Assembly (NCBI RefSeq): GCF_037943105.1
Contig: NZ_CP149803.1
Location: 1,674,001 to 1,738,000 of the forward strand
DNA from: Pseudomonas sp. TMP9
Lineage (GTDB): Bacteria; Pseudomonadota; Gammaproteobacteria; Pseudomonadales; Pseudomonadaceae
Direction of reading: 5' to 3'
Length of the DNA: 64,000 bases
The translations under genes were made by a program, and so were the position numbers. Positions 44,224 through 53,842 of the stretch are shown in pieces (the first letter of the stretch is position 1; each line of letters begins with the position of its first letter). A model generated the notes under the pieces. That model was not told the origin of the DNA. It made no database searches and saw nothing but the letters and a program-made list of their open reading frames with translations.

Positions 44224-44502
44224 TCATTCTCGGTAAAAAACCTGCACCAAGTGGTACCCAAACTGACTTTTCACCGGGCCGTGCACCTCACGCACCGGTT
44301 TTTTAAAAATCACCTGATCGATGGCATGCACCATCTGCCCCGGCCGCACTTCGCCAAGGTCGCCGCCTTTTTTGCCGGATGGGCAGGTGGAGTGTTTACG
44401 CGCCAGCACATCGAATGCTTCGCCAGTGGCAATACGCTTTTTCAGCGCCGTCGCTTCCGCTTCTGTTTTCACTAAAATGTGGCGGGCCATTGCCTTTGCC
44501 AT
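44224..44502 (-). CDS. Parvulin-type peptidyl-prolyl isomerase (PpiC-like)
   Basis: The 92-residue protein is a stand-alone cytoplasmic parvulin. It shows ARHILVKTEAEA at the N-terminus, the FDVLARKHSTCPSG and KGGDLGEVRPGQMV turns, and the C-terminal FGYHLVQVFYRE. Length and the CPSGKKGG stretch match E. coli PpiC. I chose ATG 44502, with GAGG ahead of it, rather than the GTG three codons upstream. It assists folding by cis/trans proline isomerisation. Confidence 0.92.
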   Translation of the reverse strand: MAKAMARHILVKTEAEATALKKRIATGEAFDVLARKHSTCPSGKKGGDLGEVRPGQMVHAIDQVIFKKPVREVHGPVKSQFGYHLVQVFYRE

Positions 44503-44644
44503 GACGAACACCTCGTTTTAAAGGAGGCGTATTGTGCCAGTATTTCAACCGCTTAGCGCTTGAGCCAAAGGTGCGTGGATTTTCCTCAAGGCACGCCCCG
44601 GTCTTGGCCTAAAGTAATCTATCCACTCTGCGGGATGTGTCGTT

Positions 44645-45871
44645 ATGGACCTCAATGCAATGCTCAAAGTCCTGTCCAGTCAGGACGGCTCCGACCTTTA
44701 TCTGTCAACTGGTGCGCCGCCCTGCGCTAAGTTCAACGGCGTGCTTAAGGCGCTGAGTGCCGAAGCGCTTAAGGCCGGCGAGGTGGCAGCAATCGCTGAG
44801 TCGGTGATGGACAGTGCGCAGCGCGAAGAATTTGAGCGTGAGTTGGAGATGAACTTAGCGATTTCCATCGCCGGCGTTGGGCGTTTCCGCATCAATATTT
44901 TTAAGCAGCGCAACGAAGTGTCGATTGTGGCGCGCAATATCAAGTTGGATATCCCCAAGTTCGAAGACCTCAAACTGCCGGAGGTGTTGCTTAAAACCGT
45001 GATGGAAAAACGCGGCCTGGTGTTGTTTGTGGGCGGTACCGGCTCAGGTAAGTCGACCTCGCTGGCGGCCTTAATCGATTACCGCAACCGCAACAGTGGC
45101 GGCCATATCATCACCATCGAAGACCCGGTGGAGTATGTGCACAAGCACAAAAAGTCGATCATCAACCAGCGTGAAGTCGGGGTCGACACCCGCAGCTTCC
45201 ACGCCGCGCTGAAGAACACCCTGCGTCAGGCGCCGGATGTGATCTTAATTGGTGAAATTCGTGACCGTGAAACCATGGAGCATGCGCTGGCGTTTGCTGA
45301 CACCGGCCACCTGGCGATTTCCACGCTGCACGCCAACAACGCCAATCAAGCGCTGGACCGCATCATCAATTTTTTTCCGGAAGATCGTCGCCCGCAGTTG
45401 CTCAACGACCTGGGCAACAATCTCAAGGCGTTTGTTTCGCAGCGGCTGGTGAAAACCGTCGACGGCAAGCGCCGGGCGGCAGTCGAGGTGCTGCTGGGCA
45501 CGCCAACCATTCGTGACTTGATCAAACGCGGTGATTTTAGCGATATCAAAGAGATCATGGAGAAATCCAAGAACCTCGGCATGCAAACCTTCGATCAGGC
45601 ACTCATCGACTTAGTCAATGACGGTTCGATTGATGAAGAAGAAGCCGTTAAGAACGCCGATTCGGCCAACAACGTGCGCCTCAAGCTTAAGCTTTATCGG
45701 GACAATCCCACCGCATCGGTGCCGGTTGAAGCAGCAGTCCCTGCGCCAGTTGCAGCTGCGCCGCGGCCGCCAGCGCCCGCTGCTTCGGCCGGTGAGTGGG
45801 GCCTTGAGTTGAAGCTGGAAGATATTGAGCATGACCTGCCGCCCGAAGATCCCGGGCGTAAGGGCATCTGA
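44645..45871 (+). CDS. PilT/PilU-family type IV pilus ATPase
   Basis: The 408-residue hexameric ATPase has an N-terminal PAS-like domain (GSDLYLSTGAPPCAKFNG). The RecA-like core shows Walker A GGTGSGKSTS (near residue 130), an Asp box ITIEDPVEYVHKHKKS, Walker B ILIGEIRDRETMEHAL and a His box STLHANNANQAL. PilU-like HKHKK and FPEDRRPQLL features make it a retraction-type ATPase. The C-terminus carries an unusual Pro/Ala-rich linker followed by a WGLELKLEDIEHDLPPED tail, longer than PilT or PilU of P. aeruginosa. It has no pilT neighbour and may be an additional paralogue. Confidence 0.9.
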   Translation: MDLNAMLKVLSSQDGSDLYLSTGAPPCAKFNGVLKALSAEALKAGEVAAIAESVMDSAQREEFERELEMNLAISIAGVGRFRINIFKQRNEVSIVARNIKLDIPKFEDLKLPEVLLKTVMEKRGLVLFVGGTGSGKSTSLAALIDYRNRNSGGHIITIEDPVEYVHKHKKSIINQREVGVDTRSFHAALKNTLRQAPDVILIGEIRDRETMEHALAFADTGHLAISTLHANNANQALDRIINFFPEDRRPQLLNDLGNNLKAFVSQRLVKTVDGKRRAAVEVLLGTPTIRDLIKRGDFSDIKEIMEKSKNLGMQTFDQALIDLVNDGSIDEEEAVKNADSANNVRLKLKLYRDNPTASVPVEAAVPAPVAAAPRPPAPAASAGEWGLELKLEDIEHDLPPEDPGRKGI

Positions 45872-45878
45872 GGCCCAT

Positions 45879-45910
45879 AGCCGGCCCGGGTAGATACTGC
45901 CGGGCCGGCT
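45879..45910. terminator. Terminator between pilus ATPase and acetoacetyl-CoA synthetase
   Basis: An 11-bp perfect GC-rich stem (AGCCGGCCCGG with CCGGGCCGGCT) with a short TTT after it lies between convergent genes. The T-tract is short, so efficiency is uncertain. Confidence 0.65.
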
Positions 45911-45913
45911 GGT

Positions 45914-47869
45914 TTAGTCGCGCAGCTCGGCAAGATCACAATAAAGCTGCAGCGCCTGCGGGTTGGCCAAGGCATCGGTGTTTTTCACCGGTTTGCCGTG
46001 CACCATATTGCGCACCGCCAGTTCGACAATTTTGCCGCTAATGGTGCGGGGTATATCGGTCACGGCGATGATCTTGGCTGGTACGTGGCGCGGCGTGGTG
46101 TTGCTGCGAATCACTAGGCGGATCTGCGCTTGCAGCGCCTCGGTCAGCTTGACGCCGTCGCGCAGGCGCACAAACAGCACCACGCGCACGTCATCGTCCC
46201 ATTCTTGGCCGATGGCGATGGACTCCAGCACTTCCTCGACCTTCTCGACCTGACGGTAGATTTCGGCCGTGCCGATGCGCACGCCACCGGGGTTGAGCAC
46301 CGCGTCGCTGCGGCCATGGATCACCAGGCCGCCATGCGCGGTGATTTCCGCATAGTCACCATGGGCCCAGAGGCCGGGGAAGGTATCGAAGTAGGCGGCC
46401 TGGAATTTGCTGCCGTCCGCGTCCTGCCAGAAGCCCACCGGCATGCAGGGGAAGTGCTGCGCACAGACCAGTTCGCCTTTCTCGCCGATTACTGGTTGGC
46501 CTGCTTCATTCCATACCTGTACATCCATACCCAAACCCTTGCACTGCAACTCGCCGCGCCACACCGGTAGCACCGGGTTACCCAGTGCAAAACAGGAGAC
46601 GATGTCGGTGCCGCCGGAAATTGATGACAGGCAAACATCCGCTTTGATCTCGCGGTACACATATTCGAAGCTTTCGTGGGACAACGGCGAGCCGGTGGAG
46701 AGAATGGCTTTCAGGTGTTGCAGCCTGTGCGTGTTGCTCGGCCTGGCACCGGCTTTTTCAAGCGCCGCAATAAACTTGGCGCTGGTGCCAAAAATGCTGA
46801 TGTTCTCGGCGTCGATCAAGTTAATCAGGCGCTCGGCACCGGGGTGGAAGGGCGAGCCGTCGAACAGCACCAAGGTCGCACCCAACGCCAAGCCGGATAC
46901 CAGCCAATTCCACATCATCCAACCGCAGGTGGTGTAGTAGAACAGCGTGTCGTCGGCCCTCAGGTCGGTGTGCAGGCCCAGCTCCTTGACATGCTGCAGC
47001 AAGGTGCCGCCGGTGCCGTGGACGATGCATTTGGGCACGCCGGTGGTGCCGCTGGAATAGAGGATGTAAAGCGGGTGGTCGAATGGCACCGGCGTGAATG
47101 CTGGCTCGCCGCCGGGTTGGTAAAAGTCCTGCCACAGCGCGACCTTGGCGGCGCAGTGGAAGTCAGCGGCGCGGGTCTGGGTGTTGGAGTAAGGCACCAC
47201 GATCAGCTGCTGCAAAGAGGGCAGCCGTTCGAGGATTTCGTTGAGCTTGGCGGTTAAGTCGATACGTTTGCCAGCGTAGCGATAACCCGCTGCAGCGATG
47301 AGTACCTTGGGCTCGATCTGACCGAAGCGGTCAATCACCCCTTGAGTGCCGAAGTCCGGCGAACAACTCGACCAGGTTGCACCGAGGCTGCTGGCAGCCA
47401 GCATGCCCACCAAGGTTTGCCACGTATTGGGCATAAAGGCTGCCACCCGGTCGCCCATGCCAACCCCAGCATCTTTCAGGCTGCGTTGCAGCCCGGCGAC
47501 ATGCGCAGCCAGGTCGGCATAGCTCAACTGCTCGCGGGAACCGTCTTCACCGATAGCGACCAACGCGGTGTGATTATCCCGGCGCCGCAACAAGTGTTCA
47601 GCGAAGTTCAGCGTAGCGCCGGGGAACCAGTTGGCACTGGGCATCGCGCTGCCTTCCTGCAACACAGCGTTCGGCTGCCGGCTCAAGTGAATCTGGAAAA
47701 ACTCGATAATGGCCTGCCAAAAGGCTTCACGTTCCGTCACGCTCCAAGTATGCAACGCCCAATAGTCGGTCAGTTGCACGGTGGAGCGCTGGTTAACGAA
47801 GCGACGGAAGCCGTCCATCCGGGTCGCCGCAATACGTTCGGCAGAAGGCGTCCACAGGGGCTGTTGCAT
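45914..47869 (-). CDS. Acetoacetyl-CoA synthetase
   Basis: The 651-residue ligase activates acetoacetate to acetoacetyl-CoA with ATP. It belongs to the acyl-adenylate superfamily. The ACAS N-terminal domain (FVNQRSTVQLTDYWALHTWS) precedes the AMP-binding signature YILYSSGTTGVPKCIVHGTGG (near residue 275). Later motifs are CGWMMWNW, the SGGTDIVS acyl-pocket region typical of acetoacetate enzymes, GDYAEI and the C-terminal catalytic lysine region RTISGKIVELAVR. It lies downstream of the liu genes, where HMG-CoA lyase releases acetoacetate, so it probably salvages that product. A GAGGA site precedes ATG 47869. Confidence 0.93.
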   Translation of the reverse strand: MQQPLWTPSAERIAATRMDGFRRFVNQRSTVQLTDYWALHTWSVTEREAFWQAIIEFFQIHLSRQPNAVLQEGSAMPSANWFPGATLNFAEHLLRRRDNHTALVAIGEDGSREQLSYADLAAHVAGLQRSLKDAGVGMGDRVAAFMPNTWQTLVGMLAASSLGATWSSCSPDFGTQGVIDRFGQIEPKVLIAAAGYRYAGKRIDLTAKLNEILERLPSLQQLIVVPYSNTQTRAADFHCAAKVALWQDFYQPGGEPAFTPVPFDHPLYILYSSGTTGVPKCIVHGTGGTLLQHVKELGLHTDLRADDTLFYYTTCGWMMWNWLVSGLALGATLVLFDGSPFHPGAERLINLIDAENISIFGTSAKFIAALEKAGARPSNTHRLQHLKAILSTGSPLSHESFEYVYREIKADVCLSSISGGTDIVSCFALGNPVLPVWRGELQCKGLGMDVQVWNEAGQPVIGEKGELVCAQHFPCMPVGFWQDADGSKFQAAYFDTFPGLWAHGDYAEITAHGGLVIHGRSDAVLNPGGVRIGTAEIYRQVEKVEEVLESIAIGQEWDDDVRVVLFVRLRDGVKLTEALQAQIRLVIRSNTTPRHVPAKIIAVTDIPRTISGKIVELAVRNMVHGKPVKNTDALANPQALQLYCDLAELRD

Positions 47870-48267
47870 CGTCTTTCCTCATCATTGCTGTTAGGCCAAA
47901 GGGCTTAGTTGGTTTATTGCACCAAGGCTACGGGTTGGTTGCATGTTTGCGTTGACCGGTTAGGCGGCAGACCTGATTGGCAGTGGTCGCGTTTGTAGCT
48001 GCTGTACACCGCAGTCAGGCAACGGGCGGCAACGCTAAGTGCGACGTTTTACAGTATGTAAATAAAACCTTACACGCGAACGTAAACCCTCTATCCATTG
48101 GTAAAAGCTGCCAGCCAAACACATGCTTTGTCACGGCCGCCTTACACAAACACAACCGCGTAGCCCGGATAAGCCTTGGCGCAATCCGGGGCTGCTTGCG
48201 GTTCCAGGAGATATTCCCTGGATTGCGCCGCGTGCCGCGTCTTATCCGGGCTACGTAGTTCAGCTAA
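47870..48267. other. Intergenic region between liuE and acetoacetyl-CoA synthetase
   Basis: This 398-bp gap contains the palindromic repeat at 48159-48255 next to the liuE stop. Nothing else is recognisable; the part 47880-48150 should carry the synthetase promoter. No gene is supported. Confidence 0.5.
48159..48255. repeat. Pseudomonad palindromic repeat (GTAGCCCGGATAAG type), copy 1
   Basis: The ends CGTAGCCCGGATAAG and CTTATCCGGGCTACG are perfect complements, with two smaller CGCAATCC/GGATTGCG arms inside. About 34 bp of it recurs inverted at 53792-53825. Confidence 0.8.
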
Positions 48268-49170
48268 CTAGGCGTGGGCCTGTCTGGCCCTCGCTACCCG
48301 CGAACCGTTGGGTTTGTCCAGCACGGTGCAGATACGCTGGCCGGTAGCGATCAACTTAGCCATATCAATGCCCGTGTCGATGCCTAGGCCGTTAAGCAGG
48401 TACAACACATCTTCAGTGGCCACGTTGCCAGTGGCGCCTTTGGCGTAGGGGCAGCCACCCAGGCCGGCGACTGAGCTGTCGAATACGCTGATGCCTTCCA
48501 GGAGGCTGGCGTAAATGTTGGTTAAAGCTTGGCCATAGGTGTCATGAAAGTGCCCGGCGAGTTTATCGCGAGGGATATCGCGGCCTACCACCTCGATCAA
48601 TCTGCGCGTATCCCCCGCGGTGCCGGCGCCAATAGTGTCGCCCAGCGACACTTCATAGCAGCCCATGGCAAACAGCTCGCGGGCAACGCTGGCGACCTGC
48701 TCGGGCGGCACACTGCCGTCATAGGGGCAGCCCAGTACGCAGGAAACATAGCCGCGCACGCGCACACCCTGCTGTTTGGCGGCGTCCATCAGCGGTGCGA
48801 AACGTTCGAGGCTCTCGGCAATTGAGCAGTTGATATTCTTGTGTGAGAAGGTCTCAGAGGCGGCGGCAAACACGGCGACTTCCTTCACGCCGGCTTCCAG
48901 CGCGGCCTCAAAACCACGCAGGTTGGGGGCGAGGGCGGCGTAGGTAACACCCGGCTGCTGCTGGATGTGCGCAAAGACCTCGGCGCTGCCGGCCATTTGC
49001 GGCACCCACTTGGGCGAAACGAAGCTGCCGACCTCGATATAGCTCAGACCTGAGGCGGACAGGTCATCGACCAAGCGCACCTTATCGATAACGCTGATCG
49101 GCTGTTGTTCGTTCTGTAAACCGTCGCGAGGGCCGACTTCGACCAAGCGCACGTGTTTGGGTAGGTTCAT
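48268..49170 (-). CDS. liuE: Hydroxymethylglutaryl-CoA lyase
   Basis: The 300-residue enzyme cleaves HMG-CoA to acetyl-CoA and acetoacetate, the last step of the Liu pathway. It has the HMGL TIM-barrel layout: VEVGPRDGLQNEQ at the start, IEVGSFVSPKWVPQM, YVSCVLGCPYDG, GDTIGAGTAGDTRRL, the metal-binding FHDTYGQALTN and the active-site loop GLGGCPYAKGATGNVATED with its catalytic cysteine. ATG 49170 is chosen, with GGAGAA ahead of it. It is the last gene of the liuRABCDE series. Confidence 0.95.
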   Translation of the reverse strand: MNLPKHVRLVEVGPRDGLQNEQQPISVIDKVRLVDDLSASGLSYIEVGSFVSPKWVPQMAGSAEVFAHIQQQPGVTYAALAPNLRGFEAALEAGVKEVAVFAAASETFSHKNINCSIAESLERFAPLMDAAKQQGVRVRGYVSCVLGCPYDGSVPPEQVASVARELFAMGCYEVSLGDTIGAGTAGDTRRLIEVVGRDIPRDKLAGHFHDTYGQALTNIYASLLEGISVFDSSVAGLGGCPYAKGATGNVATEDVLYLLNGLGIDTGIDMAKLIATGQRICTVLDKPNGSRVARARQAHA

Positions 49171-49282
49171 GCACTTTCTCCGTATGGTTGATAAAGAGGC
49201 GCAGCTGGCGTTTTCCCGTCCGCCATGACCATTCGCTGCAAATGCCCTGGTGGACATTAAACGCGATGTCCACCCTACGTTG

Positions 49283-51244
49283 TTATGCGCTGGCTTCGTC
49301 CAGTTCCACCAGCACCGCGCCCTCGCTAACCATCTCACCTTCGCTGCAATACAACGCTTTGACCGTGCCGGCATGGGCGGCGCGGATGCTGTGTTCCATC
49401 TTCATCGCTTCCAGCACCACCAAGGCGGTACCGGCTTCGACCTGCTGACCGGCTTCGACCAGTACCCGCACGATGCTGCCGTTCATGGGGGCGGTCAGGC
49501 CGCCGTGCTGGCTGTGGCTGGCGTCGACTTCGGCGATGGGGTCGAAACGCTGAACGCTGCGTAATTCGCCGGCGTAGTGCAGATACAACGTGCCGCCGCG
49601 ACGGATCGCCTGATACTGCTGGCGTAAACCATCACAGGTTACCGACAGCGTTTCGCCGTGCAATTGCACCGTTGAGGCGGCCGCGTGGCGCAGGCGCACC
49701 ACCTGGTGTTCGCCCTGGCAGCTTAAGTGCAGGTCGGTTTCTGCCGGCAGGCCCAGGCGCAGGCCGTTGTTACAGGCCCAAGGCGAGTGGGTGTCGTCAT
49801 GGCGTTGCTGGGGCGCTTCGCTCTGCACGAAGGCTTCGGCGGCCAACTGCCAAAACTCAGCAGGCAATTCGCTAACCGTTGGTAGTAGCTGGGCTTCGTG
49901 ACGCGGAATAAACCCGGTATCCAGCTCTGCTGCGGCAAAGGCCGGGTGAGCCAGCACGCGGGTAAGGAACGCCAAGTTGGTGCGCACGCCGCCCACACAG
50001 GTTTCTTTGAGCATGGCCAGCAGGCGCAGACGCGCCTCTTCGCGGTTTTCGCCCCAGGCGATCAGCTTGCCGAGCATGGGGTCGTAGAAGGGCGAGACTT
50101 CATCGCCTTCGCTAACGCCGCTGTCTACCCGGCGGCCTTCGCCGGCTGCTGCTTCGCGGTACAGCTTGAGCGAGCCGGTAGCCGGGAGAAAGTCGTTGTC
50201 CGGATCTTCTGCGTACAGGCGCACTTCGATGGCGTGGCCGTGCAGCGGCACCTGCTCTTGGGTCATCGGCAGCGCTTCGCCATGGGCCACGCGAATTTGC
50301 CACGCGACGAGGTCGAGTCCGGTGATCAGCTCGGTCACTGGGTGCTCGACTTGCAAACGGGTGTTCATCTCCATAAAGAAGAAGTCGCCGCGCTCATCCA
50401 GCAGGAACTCCACCGTGCCAGCCCCGATATAGCCGATGGCTTGCGCGGCTTTTACCGCGGCTTCGCCCATGGCGCGGCGCAGTTCAGGCGTCAGGCCTGG
50501 TGCGGGGGCTTCTTCGACCACTTTCTGGTGACGGCGCTGAATCGAGCAATCGCGCTCGTTCAGGTACAGGCAGTGGCCGTGGCTGTCGGCAAAAACCTGA
50601 ATCTCCACATGACGCGGTTTAAGTACGTATTTTTCCACCAGCATGCGCGAGTCGCCGAACGATGACTGCGCTTCACGCTGGGCGGAGGCCAGGGCTTCGG
50701 CCAGTTCGCTCTCGCGCTCGACCACCTTCATGCCCTTGCCGCCGCCACCTGCCGTGGCTTTGAGCAGTACCGGATAGCCGATTTGCTTGGCCGCGTCGCA
50801 GAAGGTTTGCGCATCTTGCGCCTCGCCGTGATAACCCGGCACCAGCGGTACGCCGGCGGTGTCCATCAAGGCTTTGGCAGCGGATTTACTGCCCATGGCG
50901 TCAATGGCGGCGGCGGGAGGGCCGAGAAATATCAGCCCGGCCGCTTCGATGGCGCGGGCAAAACCGGCGTTCTCCGAAAGAAAACCATAGCCAGGATGGA
51001 TCGCCTGGGCACCGCTGGCCTTGGCGGCAGCGATGATTTTGTCGATCAGCAGGTAACTTTCCGCGGGCTTAGCACCGCCCAGATCAATCGCCATATCAGC
51101 CTCGCGCACATGGCGGGCGCACTGGTCGATAGCACTGTGCACGGCGACGGTTTTGATGCCCATGGCTTTAGCGGTGCGCATTACCCGACAGGCAATTTCG
51201 CCACGGTTGGCCACCAGCAAGGTGTCGATATGCTTAAGGCTCAC
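49283..51244 (-). CDS. liuD: Methylcrotonyl-CoA carboxylase biotin-carrier/carboxylase subunit
   Basis: The 653-residue alpha subunit has a biotin carboxylase domain (LLVANRGEIACRVMRTA; ATP-grasp loop TAGGGGKGMKVV; EMNTRLQVEHPVTE), a linker domain and a C-terminal biotinyl domain with VVLEAMKMEHS (biotinylated lysine). With the beta subunit it carboxylates 3-methylcrotonyl-CoA in leucine catabolism. I choose GTG 51244, which overlaps the stop of the preceding hydratase gene (GTGA) and has AGGAG 8 bp ahead; the TTG at 51262 is less convincing. Confidence 0.95.
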   Translation of the reverse strand: MSLKHIDTLLVANRGEIACRVMRTAKAMGIKTVAVHSAIDQCARHVREADMAIDLGGAKPAESYLLIDKIIAAAKASGAQAIHPGYGFLSENAGFARAIEAAGLIFLGPPAAAIDAMGSKSAAKALMDTAGVPLVPGYHGEAQDAQTFCDAAKQIGYPVLLKATAGGGGKGMKVVERESELAEALASAQREAQSSFGDSRMLVEKYVLKPRHVEIQVFADSHGHCLYLNERDCSIQRRHQKVVEEAPAPGLTPELRRAMGEAAVKAAQAIGYIGAGTVEFLLDERGDFFFMEMNTRLQVEHPVTELITGLDLVAWQIRVAHGEALPMTQEQVPLHGHAIEVRLYAEDPDNDFLPATGSLKLYREAAAGEGRRVDSGVSEGDEVSPFYDPMLGKLIAWGENREEARLRLLAMLKETCVGGVRTNLAFLTRVLAHPAFAAAELDTGFIPRHEAQLLPTVSELPAEFWQLAAEAFVQSEAPQQRHDDTHSPWACNNGLRLGLPAETDLHLSCQGEHQVVRLRHAAASTVQLHGETLSVTCDGLRQQYQAIRRGGTLYLHYAGELRSVQRFDPIAEVDASHSQHGGLTAPMNGSIVRVLVEAGQQVEAGTALVVLEAMKMEHSIRAAHAGTVKALYCSEGEMVSEGAVLVELDEASA

Positions 51245-52041
51245 GGGGATGGCTCCTGCCAAGCGGGTTGGCGTTTATCCAGAAATGCGCGCAAGCCCTC
51301 TTGGCCCTCAGGGCTGACACGGATGCGGGCGATGGCGTTTTCGGTGTAACGGCGCAGCGCCGGGGTCAGCACGCCGCTGCCGACTTCACGCAGCAAGTCT
51401 TTGCTGGCTTGCATGGCCTGCGGGCTGTTGAGCAGCAGGGTGTGGATCCAGTGTTCGACCTGAGCGTCCAACTCAGCAAGCGGATAGCATTCGGCGAACA
51501 AACCCAGCGCCTGGGCCCGCTCACCGCTGAAACGCTCGGCCGTCAGCGCATAACGGCGCGCCGCGCGCTCGCCAATGGCCTGCACAACAAAGGGGCTGAT
51601 CACCGCCGGGGCCAGACCGATGCGCACTTCAGACAGGCACAGCTGTGCATCAACCGCGCCGATGGCCATGTCGCAGCAGCTAATCAGGCCCAGCGCACCA
51701 CCAAACGCGGCGCCCTGAACCACCGCCAGTGATGGGATCTTCAGCTGATAGAGGTTGTGCATCAGCTCGGCCAGCTCGCGCGAGTCGGCCAGGTTGGCGC
51801 TGTAATCGAGTGTGGCGGCGTGTTGCATCCAGGCTAAATCCGCGCCAGCAGAAAAATGCTTGCCACGGCCGCGCAGCAGCAGAAAGCGCAGGGCTTTGTC
51901 AGCCATGACCGCATCGAGGGCGAGGATCAGCTCGCGGATCATCTCGGCATTAAAGGCGTTGTTTTTATCGGCGCGATTGAGCCAAAGCGTGGCGAAACCG
52001 CGCGGGTCTGTTTCGAGCTGGATGGTGGTGAAGTCAGTCAT
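51241..52041 (-). CDS. liuC: 3-Methylglutaconyl-CoA hydratase
   Basis: This 266-residue crotonase-fold enzyme hydrates methylglutaconyl-CoA to HMG-CoA. The oxyanion-hole segments are FSAGADLAWMQ and VQGAAFGGALGLISCCD, with SEVRIGLAPAVISPFV following, as in enoyl-CoA hydratases of the Liu cluster. ATG 52041 follows AAAGGA and starts the conserved MTDFTTIQLETDPRGFATLW run; longer in-frame extensions read through non-coding sequence. The stop overlaps the start of liuD. Confidence 0.93.
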   Translation of the reverse strand: MTDFTTIQLETDPRGFATLWLNRADKNNAFNAEMIRELILALDAVMADKALRFLLLRGRGKHFSAGADLAWMQHAATLDYSANLADSRELAELMHNLYQLKIPSLAVVQGAAFGGALGLISCCDMAIGAVDAQLCLSEVRIGLAPAVISPFVVQAIGERAARRYALTAERFSGERAQALGLFAECYPLAELDAQVEHWIHTLLLNSPQAMQASKDLLREVGSGVLTPALRRYTENAIARIRVSPEGQEGLRAFLDKRQPAWQEPSP

Positions 52042-52126
52042 CACTCGGTCCTTTGGTAGGGTGGAAGACGTTTTTCTCTTCCACCGTGGATCATCCAGTT
52101 GGTGGATGGGTGAAGCGTCATCCACC

Positions 52127-53734
52127 CTACATACGGAATACGCCGAACTGAGTCGGCTCAATTGGCGCGTTGAGGCTGGCGGACAGCGCCAGGCCCAGCA
52201 CATCACGGGTTTGCGCCGGGTCGATCACCCCGTCGTCCCACAACCGGGCGCTGGAATAGTAGGGGTGGCCCTGGCGCTCGTATTGCTCAAGGATCGGCTG
52301 CTTAAGCGCCGCTTCATCCTCGGCTGAGAAGCTCTGTCCGGCGCGGGCGGCTTGCTCATGCTTGACCTGCACCAGCACGCCAGCGGCTTGTTCAGCGCCC
52401 ATTACGCCAATGCGCGCATTCGGCCACATCCACAGAAAACGCGGCTCAAAAGCACGGCCGCACATGCCGTAATTGCCTGCACCGAAGCTGCCACCAATGA
52501 TCACGGTGAATTTCGGCACCTTGGCGCAGGCCACGGCGTTAACCAGCTTGGCGCCATGCTTGGCGATGCCGCCGGCTTCGTATTTTTGTCCGACCATAAA
52601 ACCGGTGATGTTCTGCAAAAACAGCAGCGGGATGCCGCGCTGGCAGGCGAGTTCGATAAAATGCGCACCTTTTTGCGCCGATTCAGCGAATAAAATCCCG
52701 TTATTGGCGAGGATCGCCACAGGATAGCCATGGATATGCGCAAAGCCGCAGACCAAAGTGGCGCCAAACAGCGCTTTGAATTCATCGAATACGCTGCCAT
52801 CGATGGTGCGGGCGATCACCTCACGCACGTCGAATGGCTGCTTGGCGTCCGCGGGGATCACTCCGTACAGCTCCTCGCTGCTGTACAGCGGATTGATCGG
52901 CGCGCGGTTATTCAGTACACCAAGCTTGCGCCAGTTCAAATTGCTGATGCAACGCCGCGCCAGAGCCAGTGCGTGCTCGTCACTCTCAGCGTAATGGTCA
53001 GCTACACCACTGACTTTGCAGTGCACATCGGCGCCGCCCAGCTCTTCGGCGCTGACCACTTCCCCCGTGGCCGCTTTTACCAATGGCGGACCCGCGAGGA
53101 AGATGGTGGCTTGGTTGCGCACCATAATCGCTTCATCGGCCATGGCCGGCACATACGCGCCGCCTGCGGTACAAGAGCCCATGACCACAGCGATTTGTGG
53201 GATGCCCATGGCGCTCATATTGGCTTGGTTGAAGAAGATCCGGCCAAAGTGTTCGCGATCCGGGAATACTTCATCCTGACGGGGCAGGTTGGCACCACCC
53301 GAATCCACCAAATAAATGCACGGCAAGCGGTTTTGCTGGGCGATGGTTTGCGCCCGCAGGTGTTTTTTCACCGTCAGCGGGTAGTAACTGCCGCCTTTTA
53401 CCGTGGCGTCGTTGGCGACAATCATGCATTCCACACCTTCGATCCGGCCGATACCGGCCACCACACCCGCCGCCGGTACATCTTCACCGTAGACCTCGTA
53501 GGCAGCCAACTGGCCGATTTCGAGGAAGGGTGAGCCGGCATCCAGCAGGCGGTTGATTCGTTCACGCGGCAGCAACTTGCCACGGGAAGTATGCCGCTCC
53601 TGCGCCTTGACGCCGCCGCCTTCGTGAACGCGGGCGAGTAGGGCGCGCAGGTCGTTTACCTGGGCAAGCATCGCCGCACTATTGGCGGCGAACTCCGGCG
53701 AACGGGTGTTGATCTGGGTGTGCAGGATGGCCAT
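52127..53734 (-). CDS. liuB: Methylcrotonyl-CoA carboxylase carboxyltransferase subunit
   Basis: The 535-residue beta subunit has the duplicated crotonase-like carboxyltransferase domains. Visible signatures are [71 protein letters not shown] and [23 protein letters not shown] 53734 begins the conserved [15 protein letters not shown] start; the upstream extension lies in a palindromic repeat. It forms the carboxylase with LiuD. Confidence 0.95.
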   Translation of the reverse strand: MAILHTQINTRSPEFAANSAAMLAQVNDLRALLARVHEGGGVKAQERHTSRGKLLPRERINRLLDAGSPFLEIGQLAAYEVYGEDVPAAGVVAGIGRIEGVECMIVANDATVKGGSYYPLTVKKHLRAQTIAQQNRLPCIYLVDSGGANLPRQDEVFPDREHFGRIFFNQANMSAMGIPQIAVVMGSCTAGGAYVPAMADEAIMVRNQATIFLAGPPLVKAATGEVVSAEELGGADVHCKVSGVADHYAESDEHALALARRCISNLNWRKLGVLNNRAPINPLYSSEELYGVIPADAKQPFDVREVIARTIDGSVFDEFKALFGATLVCGFAHIHGYPVAILANNGILFAESAQKGAHFIELACQRGIPLLFLQNITGFMVGQKYEAGGIAKHGAKLVNAVACAKVPKFTVIIGGSFGAGNYGMCGRAFEPRFLWMWPNARIGVMGAEQAAGVLVQVKHEQAARAGQSFSAEDEAALKQPILEQYERQGHPYYSSARLWDDGVIDPAQTRDVLGLALSASLNAPIEPTQFGVFRM

Positions 53735-53749
53735 CTGGCTCGCTCCGAA

Positions 53750-53825
53750 GAAGCCCGGATCAAATCCGGGAGCTGTGTGCCGCACTGATCGCCCCCGGAT
53801 TGCGCCAAGGCTTATCCGGGCTACG
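53750..53825. repeat. Pseudomonad palindromic repeat (GTAGCCCGGATAAG type), copy 2
   Basis: The right arm (CTTATCCGGGCTACG) and CGGATTGCGCCAAGG match the copy at 48159-48255 in inverse orientation. It fills the gap between liuA and liuB, where its mRNA hairpin could affect transcript stability. Confidence 0.75.
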
Positions 53826-53842
53826 GTTTTAGCGGCTCTGGC

